A stretch of DNA of 5,197 nt from Draconibacterium orientale (GCA_022736595.1 DZDC01000041.1:1-5197), one strand, 5' to 3'. Shown: positions 1 through 5,197, counted from the first letter of the stretch. Made by a program: numbers and translations. The notes: a model not told the origin generated them from the sequence alone.

Positions 1-128
1 GAATTGTTTTCGTCGACCCGAAGGGCAAATTACGCTAATGCGAATTTGGGTTTAAATTTTCCTGCCGCCTAAAATCTTTTCGCCAAAAAAGTTTTGCAAC
101 GGTCTCAAACAAGGAAATACTATAAAAA
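1..128. other. Left-edge segment, undetermined (possible 3' end of a gene or repeat element)
   Basis: All three plus-strand frames are open from the edge but only briefly. They stop at 70-72 (23 codons, ending NFPAA), 53-55 (17 codons) and 36-38 (11 codons, IVFVDPKGKLR). None is recognisable, and I cannot tell which, if any, is the tail of a real gene. No ATG start exists on the minus strand here. The stretch contains a hairpin at 26-48 and ends in a TTTTGCAACGGTCTC block at 92-106. From memory, that block resembles terminal sequences of some Bacteroidota insertion elements, but I cannot verify this. Either a gene end followed by non-coding DNA or the tail of a mobile or repeated element would fit. 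Confidence 0.3.
26..48. repeat. Imperfect hairpin with one bulged A
   Basis: CAAATT at 26-31 and CGC at 33-35 pair with GCG at 40-42 and AATTTG at 43-48. This gives a 9-bp stem with one bulged A at 32 and a TAAT loop. The following bases are GGTTTAAATTTT, a poor T-run, so it is a weak terminator candidate for whatever gene lies to the left. It could equally be internal structure of a repeat element. Confidence 0.35.
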
Positions 129-159
129 AAAGGGATCCCTTATGATAAAGAATCCCTTT
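122..159 (-). terminator. Intrinsic terminator of nhaD (probably bidirectional)
   Basis: AAAGGGAT at 129-136 is perfectly complementary to ATCCCTTT at 152-159, an 8-bp stem with a 15-nt loop. Read on the minus strand, the stem is followed directly by further Ts (the A-run at 124-128), as expected of a Rho-independent terminator. It lies 20 bp after the nhaD stop codon. On the plus strand the stem is followed after six bases by six Ts (166-171), so it may also stop transcription entering from the left. Confidence 0.85.
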
Positions 160-179
160 ATACTATTTTTTAGATCAAA

Positions 180-1697
180 TTAATGTGCAGGTTGATTCTC
201 AGCATTTGAATTTGAAATTTCAAGTTGCATGTGAGCATCAAGGTGGATAATGGCATCTGGAGCCACATCAGTTTTCTCTGCTGATATTACTTTTTCCTCA
301 GTGGGATGAATAACTATTTGGTCGTGGCCAAAAACCTTTTGCTGAACATAATAAGTTCCAATACCGGCGAAATAGCCAACTAAAGCCAACCAGCTAATTT
401 TTTTCATATACCAAATAAAGTCGATCTTTTCCATGCCCATGGCGGCAACACCAGCAGCAGAACCAATGATTAAGATACTTCCTCCTGTACCCGCAGTAAA
501 TGCCAGTAATTCCCAGAAAACACCATCGGTTGCAAATGCTCCTGTAGGCGCAATCTCATACATTCCCATGGTTCCGGCAACTAAAGGAACGTTATCAACG
601 ATTGAAGAGAGAATACCTATAACCGTATCAATGAGATAAATATTTTGATTGGTAACCTGATCCAACCAAATAGACATCAGTGAAAGATGACCAGCGGTTT
701 GCAATGCAGCCACCGCGGACAATATTCCCAAGAAAAACATAACAGTAGGCACATCTACCTTTTTTATAATATTTCCAACAGCCAAGTGACTTGCAGCATG
801 TGAATCGCGTTTTTTATTCAAAATCTCACTCAAAATCCAGATTACGGCCAGACCTAACAGCATTCCAATATAGGGAGGAAGGTGGGTAATGGTTTTGAAA
901 ACTGGAACAAACAACAATGCAGAAACCCCTACAATAAGCATCAATAACTGTTCGGATCTTGAAGTAAATTGCTTACTATCAGCAGCAATCTTGGGTGATT
1001 CGATATGCCCTTTCAGGAAAAAGGAAAGTATAATTAAAGGCACAATCATCGACATTAAACTGGGTAAAAATACCGTTGAAATGATTTTTGCGGCAGTAAT
1101 TTGACCACCAATCCAAAGCATAATGGTAGTAACATCGCCGATGGGAGACCATGCTCCACCAGCATTGGCAGCTATCACAATAATACTGGCATAAAACCAA
1201 CGGGTATTTTTATCAGCTACCAATTTTCGTAAAAGAGCAATCATTACAATGGTAGTGGTAAGATTGTCCAATGCTGCTGACATGAAAAAAGTGGTAAAAC
1301 CCAAAATCCATAATAGCTTCACCTTGTGTTTGGTAGAAATGCGATCAGTAATAATGTTGAAACCTTGATGATGGTCCACGGTTTCTACAATAGTCATCGC
1401 TCCAAGCAGAAAAAATAAAATTTCAGCAATTTCAATAAGGTGATGCTCCAGTTCGTGACCCACAAAATGATTGGATAAGCTTTGCAATTGGGGTGAACTT
1501 AAATTAAAACTACCAATGAGATGATTCCAATCGGCATTGTGTCCTAACATCAAAATATCAAAACTTGACAAAGCCAAAATTGCCCAACTCAGGGCTCCAA
1601 TTAATAAAGACGAAGCCGCCTTATCAATTTTTATGGGATGCTCTAGTGCTATAGCCATATAACCTAAAACAAATACTAAAACCATTAATATAAACAT
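180..1697 (-). CDS. nhaD: NhaD-type Na+/H+ antiporter
   Basis: This inner-membrane antiporter of the ion transporter (IT) superfamily, NhaD family, exports Na+ (often also Li+) in exchange for protons and supports salt and alkaline-pH tolerance. The 505-residue protein is a run of hydrophobic helices. The conserved polar segments of the two halves are clear: LDNLTT at 143-148, NAGGAWSPIGDVTT at 178-191, SSIVDNVPLVAG at 364-375 and GTGGSILIIGSAAGV at 403-417. The acidic and polar residues D144, N145, D188, D368 and N369 are likely transport residues by family analogy. A His-rich segment (HELEHH, 81-86) precedes a helix. The last 45 or so residues are a hydrophilic tail. I chose the ATG at 1697 over a TTG at 1733 because the extension is charged, overlaps a promoter element, and flavobacterial orthologues as I recall start at this point. 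The gene is a single transcription unit with its own terminator, diverging from the glycosyltransferase genes. Length is normal and the frame is intact. Confidence 0.93.
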   Translation of the reverse strand: MFILMVLVFVLGYMAIALEHPIKIDKAASSLLIGALSWAILALSSFDILMLGHNADWNHLIGSFNLSSPQLQSLSNHFVGHELEHHLIEIAEILFFLLGAMTIVETVDHHQGFNIITDRISTKHKVKLLWILGFTTFFMSAALDNLTTTIVMIALLRKLVADKNTRWFYASIIVIAANAGGAWSPIGDVTTIMLWIGGQITAAKIISTVFLPSLMSMIVPLIILSFFLKGHIESPKIAADSKQFTSRSEQLLMLIVGVSALLFVPVFKTITHLPPYIGMLLGLAVIWILSEILNKKRDSHAASHLAVGNIIKKVDVPTVMFFLGILSAVAALQTAGHLSLMSIWLDQVTNQNIYLIDTVIGILSSIVDNVPLVAGTMGMYEIAPTGAFATDGVFWELLAFTAGTGGSILIIGSAAGVAAMGMEKIDFIWYMKKISWLALVGYFAGIGTYYVQQKVFGHDQIVIHPTEEKVISAEKTDVAPDAIIHLDAHMQLEISNSNAENQPAH

Positions 1698-1721
1698 CTT
1701 TTTAAATTTTAAATAATAGCG

Positions 1722-1729
1722 CAAATGTA
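1722..1729 (-). promoter_or_regulatory. Bacteroidota -7 promoter element for nhaD
   Basis: The minus strand reads TACATTTG, an exact match to the Bacteroidota TAnnTTTG element. It would start transcription near 1715, giving a leader of roughly 15-20 nt before the ATG at 1697. The nearest upstream TTG (minus strand, 1755-1757) leaves a 25-bp spacer, slightly longer than the usual 17-23, so the -33 element is weak or absent. The position argues against the TTG start at 1733, which lies upstream of the element. Confidence 0.55.
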
Positions 1730-1766
1730 GCAAAGCAAATCAATCGTTTAGCATCAAAATTTAGAC

Positions 1767-1774
1767 TAATTTTG
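1767..1774 (+). promoter_or_regulatory. Candidate -7 element toward the glycosyltransferase operon
   Basis: TAATTTTG matches TAnnTTTG exactly, but no TTG sits 17-23 bp upstream. If it is used, the leader would be about 85 nt and would contain both inverted repeats downstream. An alternative for the same operon is TTGACA (1824-1829) with TAAAAT (1851-1856), but its 21-bp spacer is long for an ordinary -35/-10 pair and the start would fall almost on the start codon. Short AT-rich matches are expected by chance here. Confidence 0.25.
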
Positions 1775-1784
1775 CAGCTTTTAT

Positions 1785-1803
1785 TTGAATTTTTACAATT
1801 CAA
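1785..1803. repeat. Inverted repeat 1 in divergent intergenic region
   Basis: TTGAATT (1785-1791) and AATTCAA (1797-1803) are perfect complements around a 5-nt centre. It may be half of a regulator-binding arrangement with the longer palindrome downstream. In AT-rich DNA a 7-bp repeat alone could be chance. Confidence 0.4.
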
Positions 1804-1813
1804 TTTTATGACA

Positions 1814-1838
1814 TAAGTTATTATTGACAAATAACTTA
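1814..1838. promoter_or_regulatory. Inverted repeat 2, candidate operator or leader hairpin
   Basis: TAAGTTATT (1814-1822) and AATAACTTA (1830-1838) form a perfect 9-bp inverted repeat around the 7-nt centre ATTGACA. There is no T-run after it, so it is not an intrinsic terminator. It lies 28 bp before the first glycosyltransferase start. It could be an operator for a dimeric regulator, with the TTGACA in its centre serving as a promoter element, or a hairpin in the operon leader. No regulator gene is nearby to name. Confidence 0.5.
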
Positions 1839-1856
1839 ACAATAAAAACCTAAAAT

Positions 1857-1868
1857 AGGATTCTTTTG
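1857..1868 (+). promoter_or_regulatory. SD-like AGGA and TTG start codon
   Basis: AGGA at 1857-1860 lies 5 bases before the TTG at 1866. The reading frame has a TAA at 1851-1853 and no ATG between it and the conserved N-terminus. The next in-frame Met is residue 137, inside the protein. TTG is therefore the only reasonable start, and the weak purine-rich site supports it. Confidence 0.65.
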
Positions 1869-2972
1869 AAACGGGTAATTATATCAGTTAGCAACGACTT
1901 AAGCAACGACCAAAGGGTTCGGAAAATCGCGGCAAGCCTACAAAAGTTGAAGCTCCAACCCTTGCTATTGGGCCGTTGGCTTCCCGATTCAAAAACCATC
2001 ACCGACCGCTCCTATCCTACCCATCGCTGGAAACTTTTTTTTAATTCCGGAGCCGCTTTCTACGCTGAGCTAAATATCAGATTGTTTTTCAAACTTCTCT
2101 TTTCCAAAGCAGATTTACTTTACAGTAACGATTTGGATACCTTGCCAGCTAATTTTTTAGTTTCACGAATTCGGCACATTCCTTTAGTTTACGATTCTCA
2201 CGAATATTTTACAGAAGTTCCAGAATTGCAAGGCCGATGGGCGAAGAAAGTATGGCTTTGGCTCGAAGCCCGTATGCTGCCAAAACTCAAAGTGGCTTTT
2301 ACTGTGAGCGATGGAATCGCTTCCGCTTACCAAAGCCGATACCAATTGCCCATGCAGGTTATTCGCAACCTTCCTTCATTGGAAGCTGCTCAAGATTACG
2401 AGCCCAATCCAGAAATTCAACTCCCCAAGGTTCCCTTCATTTTGCTACAAGGTGCTGGTATTAATGTACAAAGGGGAGCTGAAGAACTCATAGAAGCCAT
2501 GCAGTGGGTGGACATAGCCCCTCTTTTGATTGTGGGTGGAGGTGATGTTTTACCTCAGTTGAAACGCCAATGTTTTCTGTTGAAACTAGAAAATAAAGTG
2601 ATTTTTATTCCTAAACAAAGTCCTAAACACCTTCGGTATATTACCCGTCAAGCTGCTTTGGGACTTAGCCTCGACAAAGATACCAATCTCAATTACCGTT
2701 TTTCGTTGCCCAACAAACTGTTTGATTATATTCAAGCAGGCATTCCAGTATTGGCAAGTGACTTACCAGAGGTTCGGAAAATTATTGAAAACTATCAAGT
2801 GGGACTCATTTGCCCTAGCCATCAACCCATGGAAATAGCTAAATACATTAATAAAATGTTAAAGGAAGATTATAAAACCTTATTTTCGCTCAATCTTAAA
2901 ATGGCCTCTAAATCCCTGGTTTGGGAACAACAAGAACCACAGTTTTTGGAAGCCATTAGAAAAACTTTATGA
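1866..2972 (+). CDS. Glycosyltransferase, GT-B fold, GT4-like
   Basis: This is a 368-residue glycosyltransferase that would transfer a sugar from a nucleotide-sugar donor onto a glycan or lipid-linked acceptor, in the cytoplasm or on the inner membrane face. The N-terminal half carries VSNDLSNDQRVRK (8-20), YSNDLDTLPA (86-95) and YDSHEYFTEVPEL (109-121), typical of the acceptor-side Rossmann domain of GT4-like enzymes. The C-terminal donor domain shows LLQGAGINVQRG (193-204), IVGGGD (222-227) and LPNKLFDYIQAGIPVLAS (281-298). The last is where GT4 enzymes hold the nucleotide-sugar; the usual EX7E pair is not obvious, the segment having the PNKLFDY form instead. No signal peptide or membrane helix is seen. 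Its stop overlaps the start of the next glycosyltransferase (ATGA), so the two are translationally coupled and probably act in the same polysaccharide pathway. Donor and acceptor cannot be told from sequence. Confidence 0.87.
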   Translation: MKRVIISVSNDLSNDQRVRKIAASLQKLKLQPLLLGRWLPDSKTITDRSYPTHRWKLFFNSGAAFYAELNIRLFFKLLFSKADLLYSNDLDTLPANFLVSRIRHIPLVYDSHEYFTEVPELQGRWAKKVWLWLEARMLPKLKVAFTVSDGIASAYQSRYQLPMQVIRNLPSLEAAQDYEPNPEIQLPKVPFILLQGAGINVQRGAEELIEAMQWVDIAPLLIVGGGDVLPQLKRQCFLLKLENKVIFIPKQSPKHLRYITRQAALGLSLDKDTNLNYRFSLPNKLFDYIQAGIPVLASDLPEVRKIIENYQVGLICPSHQPMEIAKYINKMLKEDYKTLFSLNLKMASKSLVWEQQEPQFLEAIRKTL

Positions 2973-4105
2973 TTGAAAAACATTTACATATCCTCTCCTT
3001 TGATATCCCTTATCCTGCTGATTACGGAGGAGTAATTGATGTTTTTTATACCCTAAAAAGCCTCCACCAAAAAGGAATTTTGATCCACTTGCATTGCTTT
3101 GAGTACGGCAGAACTCCTCAGCAAGAGCTCAATAAATATTGCGTGGAAGTGAATTATTACCATCGCAATACCCACTTGCGCAATAACTTAAGCTTTAAAC
3201 CTTATATTATTCATAGCAGAAGAAGTGAGGCTTTAACCCAGCGTCTTTTGCAGGACGACTTCCCTATTCTTTGCGAAGGACTGCACACTTGTGGCATTGT
3301 GCACGATAGTCGATTTAAAAATCGAAAAATCATCTATCGAGCTTCCAATGTGGAACATGAATATTATCACCATCTTGCAAAAAAGACCGACGATATCTAT
3401 CAACGGGTTTTCTTTGAAATGGAAGCCCTTAAACTGAAGCTTTGGGAAAAAAATCTTTCCAAAACCCAATTGATGCTTCCGGTGAGCGATAAGGATACCG
3501 AACACTATAAAAAGCGATTTAAAAATCATAATGTACACCGCATTTTCAGCTTCTTTGAGCAAGATATTCTTTGTCATTACCAAGAAAATGCGGAGGAAGA
3601 ATATGTGCTTTTTCATGGCAATTTGAGCGTGCCTGAAAACGAAGAAGCCGCCCAACGCATTGTGCAATACCTCTCGCCACAGATTCCTTATAAACTTATT
3701 ATTGCAGGCAAAAATCCCAGCCGACTCTTGAACGAATTTATTGGGAGAACGCGCAATTTGCAATTAATAGCCAACCCCAACGAGACCGAAATGAATCAAC
3801 TTATTGCCAATGCAAAAGTTCATTTATTAATCACCCATCAAGGTACAGGGCTAAAACTCAAACTACTCTATTCACTTTTTTCCGGAGCCTTTTGTGTCGC
3901 CAATGAATCCATGCTTTGGGGAACAGGACTGGAGGCCTACGTCACAGCAGCCAACTCCAACGAAGAAATTATTAAAGCGGTAAATCTAAAAATGGAAAAG
4001 TCGCTGAATCGATTGGAAAGAATTGAAAACATCAACGCGCTCCCCCAGGACTTAAGAAATGATTGGAAAGCTGATCAAATGATCCGCTTCATTTTTGAAT
4101 CCTAA
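2969..4105 (+). CDS. Glycosyltransferase (Bacteroidota GT-B family, glycosyltransferase family 1/4-like)
   Basis: This 378-residue protein resembles a conserved Bacteroidota family usually annotated simply as glycosyltransferase. Recognisable blocks are PYPADYGGVIDVFY (14-27) with the glycine-rich N-terminal loop, LHCFEYGR (41-48), EGLHT (103-107), YRASNVEHEYY (123-133), LFHGNLSVPENEEAA (214-228), IIAGKNPS (244-251), LIANPNETEM (266-275) and QGTGLKLKLLYSLFSG (291-306). The last four form the nucleotide-sugar-binding C-terminal domain. The family I recall has RxHNIEH where this protein has RASNVEH, a modest change. No membrane helix or signal peptide is present, so it is a cytosolic or membrane-associated enzyme. 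It starts at the ATG inside the ATGA overlap with the preceding gene, which fixes the start. Its stop is 6 bp from the stop of the convergent ftsE gene, and no terminator is visible between them. Sugar specificity is unknown. Confidence 0.85.
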   Translation: MIEKHLHILSFDIPYPADYGGVIDVFYTLKSLHQKGILIHLHCFEYGRTPQQELNKYCVEVNYYHRNTHLRNNLSFKPYIIHSRRSEALTQRLLQDDFPILCEGLHTCGIVHDSRFKNRKIIYRASNVEHEYYHHLAKKTDDIYQRVFFEMEALKLKLWEKNLSKTQLMLPVSDKDTEHYKKRFKNHNVHRIFSFFEQDILCHYQENAEEEYVLFHGNLSVPENEEAAQRIVQYLSPQIPYKLIIAGKNPSRLLNEFIGRTRNLQLIANPNETEMNQLIANAKVHLLITHQGTGLKLKLLYSLFSGAFCVANESMLWGTGLEAYVTAANSNEEIIKAVNLKMEKSLNRLERIENINALPQDLRNDWKADQMIRFIFES

Positions 4106-4111
4106 AACCCA

Positions 4112-4792
4112 TTACAAAGGACTTACATCCACTTGGCTTAAAGCACCTTTATCAGCAATAAGAATGCGGGCAGGAAAACTCCGTACCATGTTATAATCGT
4201 GGGTGGCCATGATCACAGAGCGTCCACTTTGGGCAATATTGTGAAGCAATTGTAAAATTCCCTTTGAAGTTTCAGGATCGAGGTTACCCGTAGGTTCATC
4301 GGCAAGAATAAGTTCCGGCTCATTGACCAAGGCTCGTGCAATTACGATGCGTTGTTGCTCGCCACCCGACAGTTGGTGCGGCATTTTATGACCTTTGGTT
4401 TCCATGCCTACCATTTGCAACAACTCTTTAAGCCGATCATTCATTTTGGCTTTATCCTTCCATCCGGTGGCTCGCATCACAAACAGCAAATTCTCGTTGA
4501 TCGAACGATCCATCAACAGTTGAAAATCCTGAAATACAATTCCCAATTTGCGACGAAGAAAGGGAACTTGCTTTCTTTTGATGGTTTTCAGGTTGTAACC
4601 AGCCACCTGTGCCTCCCCCTTTTCCAAGAGCAAATCAGCGTATAGCAACTTAAGTAAACTGCTCTTTCCACTTCCTGTGCTTCCTACCAAATAGAGAAAT
4701 TCCCCTTTGGCAAGACTCAAATTTACCTCTGACAAAACCAGCAAATCGTGCTGAAAAATCGAAACCCCTTTTAAGTCAACTATCGTTTCCAT
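4112..4792 (-). CDS. ftsE: FtsE-type ABC transporter ATP-binding protein
   Basis: This 226-residue cytoplasmic ATPase is the normal length for FtsE. FtsE pairs with the membrane protein FtsX and couples ATP hydrolysis to control of peptidoglycan hydrolases at the division site. All ABC motifs are intact: Walker A GSTGSGKS (37-44), Q-loop Q88 in IVFQDF, signature LSGGEQQ (141-147), Walker B LILADEP (161-167) with catalytic E166, D-loop GNLD (169-172) and switch H198 in MATHDY. FRRKLGIVFQDF-like and PTGNLDPET segments are characteristic of FtsE and its LolD/MacB relatives, and the sequence resembles flavobacterial FtsE as I recall it. I chose the ATG at 4792 over an in-frame TTG at 4807 because it follows the upstream stop by one base and begins METIVDLKGV, as a strand-1 ABC start should. 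The TTG would overlap the upstream gene. No ftsX is present; in many Bacteroidota ftsX lies elsewhere. LolD-like function is the main alternative. Confidence 0.87.
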   Translation of the reverse strand: METIVDLKGVSIFQHDLLVLSEVNLSLAKGEFLYLVGSTGSGKSSLLKLLYADLLLEKGEAQVAGYNLKTIKRKQVPFLRRKLGIVFQDFQLLMDRSINENLLFVMRATGWKDKAKMNDRLKELLQMVGMETKGHKMPHQLSGGEQQRIVIARALVNEPELILADEPTGNLDPETSKGILQLLHNIAQSGRSVIMATHDYNMVRSFPARILIADKGALSQVDVSPL

Positions 4793-4793
4793 A

Positions 4794-5000
4794 TTACTTA
4801 TCTTCAATTTGCATTAAAACACCAGATTCCATTTCAGGCAAAAGCTTTTCCACTTCATCGATGTATTGGGGCATTCGTGCTTTGGTAAAACCATCACGGG
4901 CTTTATCAGCTCTAAAATACGCAATTAACGTAAACGACTCATCTCGTACTTGAAGGTAGTTGGGTATTTTGCCATTACCCTTAATTTTCATAATATACAT
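4794..5000 (-). CDS. Small conserved protein upstream of ftsE (function unknown)
   Basis: This is a 68-residue soluble protein without signal peptide or membrane helix. It shows MKIKGNGKIPNYLQVRDE followed by the hydrophobic strand FTLIAYFR (23-30), an amphipathic helix around MPQYIDEVEKLLPEM (43-57) and a final strand VLMQIED, a compact alpha/beta layout. It resembles short flavobacterial proteins that, as I recall, carry the database label fructose-6-phosphate aldolase. That label is doubtful here, because true enzymes of that kind are TIM barrels of about 220 residues and this has no room for a barrel or catalytic lysine site. Its stop is one base before the ftsE start, so the two are co-transcribed and likely coupled, which suggests but does not prove a role linked to FtsE. 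The first ATG (5000) is preferred because the family I recall starts MYIxKIKG; the ATG at 4991 is the alternative. Confidence 0.8.
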   Translation of the reverse strand: MYIMKIKGNGKIPNYLQVRDESFTLIAYFRADKARDGFTKARMPQYIDEVEKLLPEMESGVLMQIEDK

Positions 5001-5018
5001 ATCGAAATTTTGAAAACA

Positions 5019-5026
5019 CGAAAGTA
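5019..5026 (-). promoter_or_regulatory. Weak -7-like element for the small protein-ftsE unit
   Basis: The minus strand reads TACTTTCG, one mismatch from TAnnTTTG, and lies 18 bp before the ATG at 5000. No TTG is found at a suitable distance upstream. It is the best match on this strand in the divergent region, but weak. Confidence 0.25.
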
Positions 5027-5045
5027 GCTATTTTAAGCTTATCCT

Positions 5046-5053
5046 TAGATTTG
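5046..5053 (+). promoter_or_regulatory. Candidate -7 element for the right-edge gene
   Basis: TAGATTTG matches TAnnTTTG exactly on the plus strand. No TTG lies 17-23 bp upstream. Transcription would start near 5060 and leave a leader of about 105 nt before the ATG at 5166. Confidence 0.3.
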
Positions 5054-5129
5054 TTTTGATAATATTTAGGATTAATTCTTTGTTTGAAATGCTATGAAAA
5101 AATTTTATAAATCTTTATGAAAAAGCTGT

Positions 5130-5161
5130 ACCACAAAACACACAAAGAAAACCACAAAACA
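5130..5161 (+). repeat. Direct repeat of 11 bp in the leader of the right-edge gene
   Basis: ACCACAAAACA occurs at 5130-5140 and again at 5151-5161, a 21-bp period, or about two helical turns. The second copy ends just 4 bp before the ATG at 5166. The surrounding 40 bases contain almost no G or T on this strand, so low complexity may explain it. It could also mark an unstructured, A-rich ribosome-binding leader. Confidence 0.45.
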
Positions 5162-5165
5162 TACA

Positions 5166-5197
5166 ATGGAAAAAACCTCTGCATTCTCTGCTCCCGA
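5166..5197 (+). CDS. Start of an unidentified gene, cut by the window edge
   Basis: The frame beginning at the ATG at 5166 reads MEKTSAFSAP and is open to the edge. The A/C-rich bases just before it (ACAAAACATACA) are a typical Bacteroidota translation-start context. Ten residues are too few to identify a product. A second frame, ATG at 5117, is also open to the edge for 27 codons, but its residues (rich in K, H and C) look unlike a normal protein start. I prefer 5166. The gene would diverge from the small protein-ftsE unit. Confidence 0.45.
   Translation, partial: MEKTSAFSAP

Noticed and set aside
1..72. A partial coding region ending NFPAA, considered as a tmRNA tag or gene end
   Set aside because: The tag-like ANYANA and terminal AA are superficial. 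The sequence lacks the usual ALAA ending and any tRNA-like 3' domain. With all three frames open from the edge, no single frame can be called a gene.
131..140. Palindrome AGGGATCCCT
   Set aside because: It is a loopless palindrome that is simply part of the 5' arm and loop of the nhaD terminator hairpin.
433..1200. Short open frames on both strands inside nhaD (433-639, 889-1104, 979-1200)
   Set aside because: nhaD is intact and conserved over this span. The frames are low-information shadows.
2237..2493. Short plus-strand open frames inside the first glycosyltransferase
   Set aside because: They are alternative frames of a conserved coding region with no start context or recognisable product.
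3233..3763. A 176-codon open frame on the minus strand inside the second glycosyltransferase
   Set aside because: It lies wholly antisense to a well-conserved gene, has no recognisable domain and its residues look like a reverse translation of the sense gene. The plus-strand protein shows clear family motifs across the same bases.
4075..4086. GATCAAATGATC as a possible terminator stem for ftsE
   Set aside because: The arms are only 5 bp with a 2-nt centre, inside the glycosyltransferase coding sequence, with no T-run after it on the minus strand.
4352..4645. A 97-codon plus-strand frame opposite ftsE
   Set aside because: It is antisense to the conserved ABC motifs of ftsE and resembles no known protein.

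Overview
The window looks like a piece of a Bacteroidota chromosome, most likely from a marine or saline member of the Flavobacteriia. The evidence is AT-rich intergenic DNA, A-rich leaders with little Shine-Dalgarno signal, an exact TAnnTTTG (-7 type) promoter element, and proteins that resemble flavobacterial orthologues. It holds four full-length genes, one small gene, one gene cut by the right edge, and an undetermined fragment at the left edge. No rRNA, tRNA, CRISPR array or complete mobile element is visible.

Left part (1-1865): an uninformative edge segment (1-128) may be the tail of a repeat or insertion sequence. Next comes a strong hairpin terminator (129-159) for the minus-strand gene nhaD (180-1697), a Na+/H+ antiporter. 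The 168-bp divergent intergenic region (1698-1865) has a good -7 element for nhaD. It also has two successive inverted repeats whose centres are about 32 bp apart, lying between nhaD and the glycosyltransferase pair.

Middle (1866-4105): two plus-strand glycosyltransferase genes overlap by 4 bp (ATGA) and are almost certainly one operon. The first starts at TTG. Both look like GT-B fold enzymes that act on the cytoplasmic side of the membrane, probably in cell-surface or secreted polysaccharide synthesis. The sequence does not reveal the sugar or the product.

Right part (4106-5197): the minus-strand pair of a 68-residue conserved protein and an FtsE-type ABC ATPase is separated by 1 bp and converges on the glycosyltransferase operon with only 6 bp between stop codons. 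FtsE works with the membrane protein FtsX in envelope and division control. ftsX is not in the window, which is usual for this phylum. A divergent gene probably begins at 5166 and leaves the window.

Most of the window is ordinary core-genome content, and I see no convincing undescribed system. The points most worth a second look are the tandem palindromes in the nhaD/glycosyltransferase divergent region, the ftsE-linked small protein, and the sequence at 1-106.
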